DNA of 64,000 bases from Scatosoma sp045124465 (GTDB taxonomy: Bacteria > Bacillota > Clostridia > Christensenellales > Borkfalkiaceae): the NCBI GenBank assembly GCA_045124465.1, contig JBGVLV010000023.1, positions 62,001 through 126,000 on the forward strand. Direction: 5' to 3'. The notes beneath the pieces are model-generated. The model made no database searches and was not told the origin of the DNA. It saw only the letters and a program-made list of their open reading frames with translations. The translations under genes and the position numbers were made by a program. Of the stretch, positions 57,644-64,000 are shown in pieces; the first letter of the stretch is position 1; each line of letters opens with the position of its first letter.

Positions 57644-59347
57644 TCACAGCCAAAGTATATTCGTGATCGCGAATTCCGTTTCTTCCCGTTCGCAATCGAA
57701 CACGAGCGCGCGGCCTTCCGCGAACCCCGACAGCGGCGAGCCGCAATTTACGCCTTTGAAATCCGCCGCTTTCAAGATGATACGTTTCCACTTTCCGCCG
57801 CCCTTGATCTCCGTTCTGTACGTATAGCGTTCGGATTCCCGTTCCATATCGCCTACGTCCACGGACACGCAAAGCGTATCGTCGGCGTGGAAATACGCGT
57901 CGAATTCGAGCAGGGCGTTTTCGTCGGGTTTATACGTCGGCGAACCGATCTTATACGTCTTTATCCCGCCGACCGAGAACGCGCCCGCGATCCCGCCGTA
58001 ACCGATCGATTTTTTGGGCATTGCCTCCTGTTCCAAGAAAATATCCGCGATCGAATATTCCTTATACTCCGCTACCCCGAAACTGTCCATTTCCTTGCCC
58101 GAAAACAACATTCTGCGCTTGACCGCGTTCGGGTCGGGGTTGGAAAGCCGTTTTGCCGTGATCTTGGACATTACGCGGAAACCGTTGATATATTTCGCGT
58201 ACGCGTACACGAACACCGCCGACGCGCCTTCGAAGGGTTTGATCTTGCAGACCGCTCTGCCGTCTTTGACCGTCTTTCCGTCCGCGCGGTAGATCTGCCG
58301 CCAGTCGCGGTCGGCGCATTTGGTCTTGACGTCCGCCTCGGCGTAGAACACGCCCGTTTCTTCCAAGATACCCTCTTTATCGCAATCGACGGTCACTTCC
58401 AGTCCGTCCGACGTTTCCTTGACGGATACGTTGAGGGTGTCGGGAATATAGATCTCCCTGCCTTTCAGGTTCTTTTCGAGGAACAGATCGAGATCGTTCA
58501 GTCCGTTCGGACCGATACACGCCCCGCTGTTCGACGAGTACACGAGCGCGTTGCCGTCGTCGTTGCCGATACGGGAATAGGTGTCGTAAGCGCGGTCGCA
58601 ATCGAACGTATCGTCGCGGAGCGCGCAAAGCACGAGCACGGGGCATTTTACGTACGGCGCGTACGACTGTGCCTCGACCGCCGCGATATAACGGTGTTTA
58701 TCGTCGCTCAAATTATGCGCTACGTTATCGCCGAATTTCGCCACGCCCGAAAACGAGCGCCAGCCCACCGCGTTGATGGGTACGCCGCATTGCACGTCGG
58801 GGGAAAGCAGGGTCTGCCAAGCAAGTTCGCCCCCCTTTCTCACGCCCACCACGCCGATATTGCCGATGTCCTCGCGCGCCTTTAAAAACCGCACGGAGAA
58901 CAACGCCACGTACAGCCATTCGAACCAAGTGGTCTTATCGGCGGCGAGGTCGTTTTCCATATCGTACAGACCGCGGGCGCGTTCGTAGTTGGCGTAGTCG
59001 AGCGAGGGCGGGTAGACCGTCCGAAAATCGCTGTCTTTATCCGTCGCCACCTTTCCCGAATAGTCGGGCATAAGCACGGCGTAGCCCTTATCCACGAAAT
59101 AGCGGCAAAGCTCTTCGTCGAGCGGCATACCCGCGTCCGGCAGGAGCAGGACGGCGGGCTTTTTGCCCGTGCCTTTGGGTTTACAAAAGCGCGCGTAGAT
59201 ACGTACGGTCCCGTCCTCGACTTGGTGACCGCAAAAAGACACGCGACTCCATCTCGCGCCGTGGCGTTGGGCGATGTCCCATTCGCTGACGCTGAGCGGT
59301 GTGGTAAGATCGAATTTTTTCCATAAGGATATTGCGCTTACTATCAT
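57644..59347 (-). CDS. Alpha/beta-hydrolase-fold protein lacking the nucleophile
   Basis: A 567-residue protein. Residues ~30-290 resemble dienelactone-hydrolase/acetyl-xylan-esterase-type alpha/beta hydrolases: PAVLLLPDAG, YAVLMPDYSG and the elbow VVGVRKGGELAWQ. In active enzymes the elbow is GxSxGG; here it is GVRKGG, with Arg170 where Ser or Cys should be. The C-terminal ~270 residues are beta-rich and resemble a carbohydrate-binding-like sandwich. No signal peptide is visible. It lies 43 bases after sbcC. It may be a non-catalytic binding protein or use another residue. Confidence 0.65.
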   Translation of the reverse strand: MIVSAISLWKKFDLTTPLSVSEWDIAQRHGARWSRVSFCGHQVEDGTVRIYARFCKPKGTGKKPAVLLLPDAGMPLDEELCRYFVDKGYAVLMPDYSGKVATDKDSDFRTVYPPSLDYANYERARGLYDMENDLAADKTTWFEWLYVALFSVRFLKAREDIGNIGVVGVRKGGELAWQTLLSPDVQCGVPINAVGWRSFSGVAKFGDNVAHNLSDDKHRYIAAVEAQSYAPYVKCPVLVLCALRDDTFDCDRAYDTYSRIGNDDGNALVYSSNSGACIGPNGLNDLDLFLEKNLKGREIYIPDTLNVSVKETSDGLEVTVDCDKEGILEETGVFYAEADVKTKCADRDWRQIYRADGKTVKDGRAVCKIKPFEGASAVFVYAYAKYINGFRVMSKITAKRLSNPDPNAVKRRMLFSGKEMDSFGVAEYKEYSIADIFLEQEAMPKKSIGYGGIAGAFSVGGIKTYKIGSPTYKPDENALLEFDAYFHADDTLCVSVDVGDMERESERYTYRTEIKGGGKWKRIILKAADFKGVNCGSPLSGFAEGRALVFDCEREETEFAITNILWL

Positions 59348-59389
59348 GTTTGCCCTTTTGGTTGAGATTTTTCCGTAAACTTAATTATG

Positions 59390-61984
59390 CTAAAACGTTT
59401 CCGTACGCACTTGCGAGCCGTGGTTTTCGCTCGCGGGCGTAACGAGTATCTTTTGTTCGATCCGATGTTTGAGTTCCTCGACGTGCGAGATGAGTCCGAC
59501 GGAGAACGTGCGGCTGAGTTTGCCCAGAACGTCCATCACCGTATCCACCAGTTTCTCGTCCAGCGTTCCGAACCCCTCGTCTAAAAAGAAGAACTCGATG
59601 GGGCGGAGGGATTTCATACAGATCGCCGCCGACAGCGACAGCGCGAGCGACAACGATACCAAGAACGTTTCGCCGCCCGAAAGCGTTTTCACGCCGCGCA
59701 TATTCCCGCCGTCCAGATTATCCCCCACCTTGAACTCTTTCTCGTCGTAGCGAAGGAAGTATCTGCCCCCCGTCAGCGACAACAGCGTTTTGCTTGCCGA
59801 CGCGCATATTTCCTGCAAGTATTCCGAGGCGATGTATTCCAAAAATCGGTTTCCCCGAACGAGCAAGCGCAATTCGTCGCACAAGTTTTTGTACTTCTCT
59901 TTCTCCGCAAGCTCCTTTTCGAGCTGTTTGTATTTCTCCCGTATTTCGAGCAGCGTTTTCAGCTCCCGTTCCGCCGCGCCCAGTTCCCGATTGAGTCCGT
60001 CGAGCGTTTCGCGCGCCGCGCGCATACCCGCCTCCGCGCTTTCGAGCGCGTCCGCGGCGTAGCCGTCGAACTTGCTCCCGTCCGTTTCCTCAACCCTGCG
60101 GCGGCAGCTTTCGTATTCGTCGAAAAAGGTCTTGATCTCCCCTTTCGCCGCCGTTCCGTCCCCGAACTCTTTCACGAGCGCGAACGCCTGCGTTTCCGTT
60201 TCGAATCCGCCGTTTTCCAGCGCTTGCGAAAGTCCTTTCGAAAGCGTTTTCTCGCTCTCCTCGTGGACGGCGGACAGACCTTGCTGTTTCTGCCACTCGG
60301 CGTACAGTTTTCCCTCCTCCGTCTGCAAACGTTCCGTTTCTTCCCGCGCCTTTTTTTGCGCCGCTTTCAAGGCTTGCAAACGGCGGGCGAGTTCTTCTTC
60401 CGTGCCGAGGTCTTTCAAAAAGGCGATCTTTTCCCAAGCCGTTTCGTACGCCGTGCGGAGCAGTTTTCCCTTTTCGACGAGCAATCCTTTTTTCGCCTCG
60501 TTGTCATCGTATGCGCGGCGGCGTTTTTCCAGTTCGTCGAGCTGCGTTTTCAGCGTTTTGCGTTTTTGCTCCGCCGCCTTGAACGCGAGGTTGACCGTCG
60601 CAATATCCACCGTGCGCGCCCCGCCCGAAAGCGTATACTTTTTAAGCAGTTCCTCTATATCCGCTTGCGTTTGGGGATATTTTTCCGCGAGCCGTTTCAG
60701 ATCGCTCCTGATCTCCCCGTACGTTTCGGCGGTGAGCACGTCTTTATAATTGTGTTTTAAATAGTCGAGCAAGCTCTCGTCCTCGCCGAGCGCGGACAGT
60801 TCCGCCTCGATCGCCGCTTTCTTGCCCTCGAAATCCTCGCTCGGACAGCGGTCGCGCAAAACGCGGTACTCGTTCGTACAGGCGTCGAGTTCCTTTTTCG
60901 CCTTTTCCGCCGCCGCGCGTTCCGTTTCCGCGCCGAGCAGTTTTTGCAGGGCGAGGTTGGTTTCGAGGATCTTATCTTCGTACCCCGCCTCTTCCGTTTC
61001 CCGTTTGGCACGTTCCTTATCGAGCAGCCGCTGTTCGTACCCCGCTTTCGCGCGTTCGGCGTTTGCCGCCGCCGCCGATCTTTCCGCCGCCGCTTTTTGG
61101 AGCGAGGTTGCCTTTTCCCAGACCGAGTTCGCCTGCGGGAGTTTTTCCAGCCGCGCGCGTTTTTCTTCCATTTCCGAAAGCTTGGTCTTTAACCTGCCGA
61201 GCTTTGTGCAAAGCGCGTCGTACTCGCGTTTTTCCTGTTCGAGGCTCGCGGCTTTCTTTCTCGCGGCGTCCGCCTCTTCCAGTTGCTTTTTCGCCTCCGC
61301 GACGAGCGTTTTTTTCGTTTCGATCTTTTCGCTCAACGCGCGCAGTTCCGCCTCGCCGCCGCCGACGTTCTCGCCCATCTTCGCCCGAACGACTTCCACC
61401 GCCTCTTCCGCCTGTTTATATTTCGCGTTGACCGCGACGGACAGCCGTTCGCCGTATTTTTCGAGGTTGAAAAGCCTTGCGACCAGTTTCACCCGTTCGG
61501 CGGGTCGGGATTTGACGAGCGCCGCGAAGTCGCCCTGCGGCAATGCGATACACGTTTTAAAGTCCTCGAAGGTAAGCCCGACGATCTTTTCGAGCGCGTC
61601 GCTCACGTCCCGCGTACCCTCGGCGAGCGCGTTCAACGCGCCGTTTTCGCCGTATTCGTAAAGATAGGCTTTGGCCGCGGAATTTTTGCGTTTACGCTCC
61701 CGTTTTACGCGGTAGGTATGCCGTTTGCCCTCCGCCGCGATCTCGAAATCGAAGATCACGCTCGCCGCGTCCGAACGGTAGTTGATACAGTCGTTAAAGG
61801 ACTGGGGAACGCGGTCTATTTCCCCGTAAAGCGCGAAATGAATGGAATCGAGTATGGTGCTTTTTCCGCTGCCCGTATCGCCGAAAATGCCGAAAAGACC
61901 GCCCGAAAGCAACGCTTTGAAGTCGATCTTCGCGGGTTCGGAAAAACTGTTGATGCCGCAAAATTCGAGATAGACGGGTTTCAC
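59390..61984 (-). CDS. sbcC: Nuclease SbcCD subunit C
   Basis: Rad50-like ATPase subunit of the SbcCD nuclease, which processes hairpins and blocked DNA ends. The 864-residue protein has Walker A FGDTGSGKST (~34-43), long Glu/Lys-rich coiled coils, a central CPSE-type hook region (YRVLRDRCPSEDFEGKK, with only one of the usual two hook cysteines visible), and a C-terminal head with LSGGETFLVSLSLALS and Walker B FFLDEGFGTLD. The start is GTG at 61984 with GGAGG seven bases upstream. Confidence 0.94.
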   Translation of the reverse strand: MKPVYLEFCGINSFSEPAKIDFKALLSGGLFGIFGDTGSGKSTILDSIHFALYGEIDRVPQSFNDCINYRSDAASVIFDFEIAAEGKRHTYRVKRERKRKNSAAKAYLYEYGENGALNALAEGTRDVSDALEKIVGLTFEDFKTCIALPQGDFAALVKSRPAERVKLVARLFNLEKYGERLSVAVNAKYKQAEEAVEVVRAKMGENVGGGEAELRALSEKIETKKTLVAEAKKQLEEADAARKKAASLEQEKREYDALCTKLGRLKTKLSEMEEKRARLEKLPQANSVWEKATSLQKAAAERSAAAANAERAKAGYEQRLLDKERAKRETEEAGYEDKILETNLALQKLLGAETERAAAEKAKKELDACTNEYRVLRDRCPSEDFEGKKAAIEAELSALGEDESLLDYLKHNYKDVLTAETYGEIRSDLKRLAEKYPQTQADIEELLKKYTLSGGARTVDIATVNLAFKAAEQKRKTLKTQLDELEKRRRAYDDNEAKKGLLVEKGKLLRTAYETAWEKIAFLKDLGTEEELARRLQALKAAQKKAREETERLQTEEGKLYAEWQKQQGLSAVHEESEKTLSKGLSQALENGGFETETQAFALVKEFGDGTAAKGEIKTFFDEYESCRRRVEETDGSKFDGYAADALESAEAGMRAARETLDGLNRELGAAERELKTLLEIREKYKQLEKELAEKEKYKNLCDELRLLVRGNRFLEYIASEYLQEICASASKTLLSLTGGRYFLRYDEKEFKVGDNLDGGNMRGVKTLSGGETFLVSLSLALSLSAAICMKSLRPIEFFFLDEGFGTLDEKLVDTVMDVLGKLSRTFSVGLISHVEELKHRIEQKILVTPASENHGSQVRTETF

Positions 61985-62052
61985 GTTCGCGCCTCCTTTT
62001 TTTTATTTCGCCCGTATTCGAACGGTCGGGCGAGCCGCGTAAAGTAACGAGA

Positions 62053-63210
62053 TCAGTTTTCCAGTTCGGAAAGGGTGGCGAGGAAAAGCGTTTTCAGCTC
62101 CGCTCTGGGTTCGGCGTTATACGCGGAACGGTAGAAGGAGTCGAAAAGCTCCTCGTCGGACAGACCCTTGCGGGATTCGAGTTCAAGCTCGTGTTCCGCG
62201 CGCACCTCGGTGACGAGCGAAACGAGGTTGGAACATTCCGCGAGTTTCGCCGCGTCCGCAGAGGTCAAGGGAGAAGTGAGAATGAGTTTCATCTCGACAA
62301 GCTCGCCGGGATAATTCTGCAAAACGGATACCGCGGCGTCGGCGTTCTCCGCTTGCAAGCGGACGAGTTTTTTGCCCTTGGTCAGGGGTACGTCCCGTAA
62401 ATTTTCCACCCCTTTTTTCGTGAGGTCGAACGCCTTTACGCCCTTATCCGCGCTTTCGTCGAAGGAGTATTGCAAGGGCGAACCGCTGTAATAGCAAAAG
62501 TTCTTGCCCATGTGCTGTTTTTTATGCAGATGGCCGAGCGCGATATAGTCGCTGTTTGGCAATGCCTCCACGGGTATCGCGCGCGCGCCGCCGAGGTCGA
62601 TCTCCCGTTCGCTGTCCGATACTTTGCCGCCCGCGACGAAGATATGCGCGAGGAACACGGACGGGTCGCCGTCCGTATTGCCGCTCTCCCCCTCCGCGAT
62701 CCATTGTTTGATACGTTCCACGTACGGAAGGTCGGAGCGTTCCTCTTTAAATCTCGCCTCGTTGGGATAGGGCAGGGTCGAAACGAACGCGCGTTCTCCC
62801 CTTTCGTTTTCGAACACGGCGTAGCCTTTGCCGGAGCGGACGACCCGCGTTTTGCGCGTGGTGTTGCGGACGGGTATGGGAGCGCGGGAATTGCCGACGA
62901 TATACACGCCCTGTTCGTGCGAGAGCGGGGAAACCGCCGACAGGCGCACGCCGTCGTCGTGGTTGCCGCTGATGATGAGTACGGCTCTGTCCTCGCCCGC
63001 GATCCGTTTGATCTTGGAAAAGAAAAGCTCCTCCGCCTCCGCGCTGGGAGTGTAGGTGTCGAACACGTCGCCGGCAAGAAGAACAAGCTCGATACGTTCC
63101 CGATCGCAGATCGCCGCGATCTCGTCGAGTACTTCCGCTTGTTCCGTCAGGCGTTCGCGCCCCATCAGGCGTTTTCCGACGTGCCAGTCGGAAGTGTGCA
63201 GGATACGCAT
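62053..63210 (-). CDS. sbcD: Nuclease SbcCD subunit D
   Basis: Mre11-like metallophosphoesterase nuclease subunit. The 385-residue protein has phosphoesterase motifs I-V: HTSDWHVGKR, LLAGDVFDTYTP, IISGNHDDGVR, LAHIFVAGG and YIALGHLHKKQ. A C-terminal capping domain (~residues 285-385) follows. AAAGGAGG lies seven bases before the ATG. It is the first gene of the sbcD-sbcC unit, and sbcC follows 68 bases downstream. Confidence 0.96.
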   Translation of the reverse strand: MRILHTSDWHVGKRLMGRERLTEQAEVLDEIAAICDRERIELVLLAGDVFDTYTPSAEAEELFFSKIKRIAGEDRAVLIISGNHDDGVRLSAVSPLSHEQGVYIVGNSRAPIPVRNTTRKTRVVRSGKGYAVFENERGERAFVSTLPYPNEARFKEERSDLPYVERIKQWIAEGESGNTDGDPSVFLAHIFVAGGKVSDSEREIDLGGARAIPVEALPNSDYIALGHLHKKQHMGKNFCYYSGSPLQYSFDESADKGVKAFDLTKKGVENLRDVPLTKGKKLVRLQAENADAAVSVLQNYPGELVEMKLILTSPLTSADAAKLAECSNLVSLVTEVRAEHELELESRKGLSDEELFDSFYRSAYNAEPRAELKTLFLATLSELEN

Positions 63211-63292
63211 CGGGGTCCTCCTTTACCGCGAATTTCGCACGGTGGAATAAAAGACTTTTTTCGGGATTTTGTCGAAAACCGTACGCAACGGC

Positions 63293-63321
63293 TTGCTTTT
63301 CCGCTTGAAAAAAGGTATAAT
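63293..63321 (+). promoter_or_regulatory. Promoter of DnaD-domain gene
   Basis: TTGCTT-N17-TATAAT on the plus strand, about 160 bases before the start at 63482. Confidence 0.65.
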
Positions 63322-63364
63322 GATCCTGTCCCGCTTTTCGGGGAACGGATATTTATACTATTTT

Positions 63365-63393
63365 ATTATACACCATTTCTTTAAAGAAAGCAA
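63365..63393 (-). promoter_or_regulatory. Promoter of sbcDC
   Basis: TTGCTT-N17-TATAAT on the minus strand, about 155 bases before sbcD. Both hexamers are the same as in the opposing promoter at 63293-63321, and the two face each other. Confidence 0.7.
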
Positions 63394-63481
63394 GGAAAGC
63401 GCGACGGAAGAATGAAATTTTTCCGAATTTACACAAATTTAACGACGCGGCGTTCTATCTTCGCGTAAGGAGGTCAAACCG

Positions 63482-64000
63482 ATGGCGTTTTGCTCTTTTT
63501 CCAAGGATTGCGACGGGAATTCCTACGTGACCGTGGAGAACAAATTCATTACGAAATATCTGCCCGAGGCGGACGGGTTTGCCGTAAAGGTGTATCTTTA
63601 CGGTCTGTTTTTATGCAAGAACGCCGACTCCGATTTCGGGCTTAGCTCGATGGCGGAAGTTTTGAAATGTTCAAAGGAAAAGATCGCCGAGGCGTTCGAG
63701 TTCTGGCAGGACTACGATCTTGTGGAAATTTTATCCAAAGAACCGTTCGCCGTACAGTATCTGCCCGTAAAGTCGGCGGTCGGTCGGCCGAAGAAGGTAC
63801 GCTACGAGCAATACGCCGATTTCAACAAGGAATTACAGCGCAAGATGCAAAAGGTCGGGAAGTTCGTATCTTCGGGGGATTACGTGAAATATATGCGCTT
63901 TCTCGAAGAGAACCCGATGCAGCCGCAAGCGCTTTTGCTCATCGCGGAATACTGTATCAACAAGCAAGGCGAGGCGGTGTCCCCTTCCTATATTTTCAAC
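63482..64000 (+). CDS. DnaD-domain replication protein (3' end cut by window edge)
   Basis: From ATG at 63482 (AAGGAGGT eight bases upstream), 173 codons run open to the window end. The N-terminal winged-helix part (residues ~10-95, VKVYLYGLFLCKNADSDFGL, SSMAEVLKCSKEKIAEAFEF) resembles the DDBH1 domain of DnaD. The last visible stretch (NPMQPQALLLIAEYCINKQG, SPSYIFN) is the start of a DnaB_2/DDBH2 domain. DnaD-type proteins act in replication-restart primosomes with DnaB/DnaI. In many Clostridia this gene precedes a dnaC-like helicase-loader gene, which would lie beyond the window. Confidence 0.8.
   Translation, partial: MAFCSFSKDCDGNSYVTVENKFITKYLPEADGFAVKVYLYGLFLCKNADSDFGLSSMAEVLKCSKEKIAEAFEFWQDYDLVEILSKEPFAVQYLPVKSAVGRPKKVRYEQYADFNKELQRKMQKVGKFVSSGDYVKYMRFLEENPMQPQALLLIAEYCINKQGEAVSPSYIFN

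Overview
The window looks like a chromosomal contig from an uncultured, GC-rich Clostridia-type Firmicute, probably a gut commensal. Evidence is the gene content (smc-ftsY, khpA, DegV, VanW, the DUF711/ACT pair, DUF951), strong AGGAGG ribosome sites, sigma-A promoters with exact 17-base spacing, and meso-DAP synthesis through both Ddh and DapF. A more exact placement (Christensenellales-like) is only a guess.

Layout. 1-10.2 kb (minus): asnS, plsX, rnc, smc, ftsY (cut by the window edge), a VanW protein, a repeat-filled gap, and recF. 10.3-14.5 kb (plus): dnaA, mnmG, a small HTH protein and a HAD phosphatase. dnaA diverges from recF and no dnaN is present. 14.6-25.8 kb is mostly minus-strand housekeeping: a SLOG protein, a flavoprotein, mutY with a P-loop-like partner, an HtrA lipoprotease, a YfbR-like nucleotidase, rimM-khpA-rpsP, dapF-ddh and purA. 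A TPP-riboswitch-controlled thiT is inserted on the plus strand. 26-28 kb carries a GH13 glycosidase and a lipase gene cut off after its GXSXG motif.

28.0-47.16 kb is an AT-rich accessory island between the broken lipase and tRNA-Leu(CAG). Its left part is a decayed phage/ICE control module: a truncated cro-like gene, an intact cI-like gene, and the last 53 codons of a tyrosine integrase followed by repeat arrays. Its right part resembles a Tn4451-type integrative mobilizable element. It has a large serine recombinase and a MOBV relaxase that seems to start at AUU, with a pMV158-like oriT just upstream. Cargo includes an RloC-like zinc-hook ATPase (candidate anticodon nuclease), a DUF3990/XRE toxin-antitoxin-like pair with two matching operators, a PD-(D/E)XK-like protein, DUF2971, and repeat-rich surface lipoproteins (InlB-type and BspA-type).

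47.2-64 kb returns to minus-strand core genes: peptidase E, rpiB, a phosphatase with a lysine-rich tail, sua5, dnaB (with an SSB-tip-like C-terminus), pepF, DUF711, ACT, a membrane protein, DegV, lepB, DUF951, an alpha/beta-hydrolase-fold protein without its nucleophile, and sbcC-sbcD. A partial DnaD-domain gene on the plus strand ends the window.
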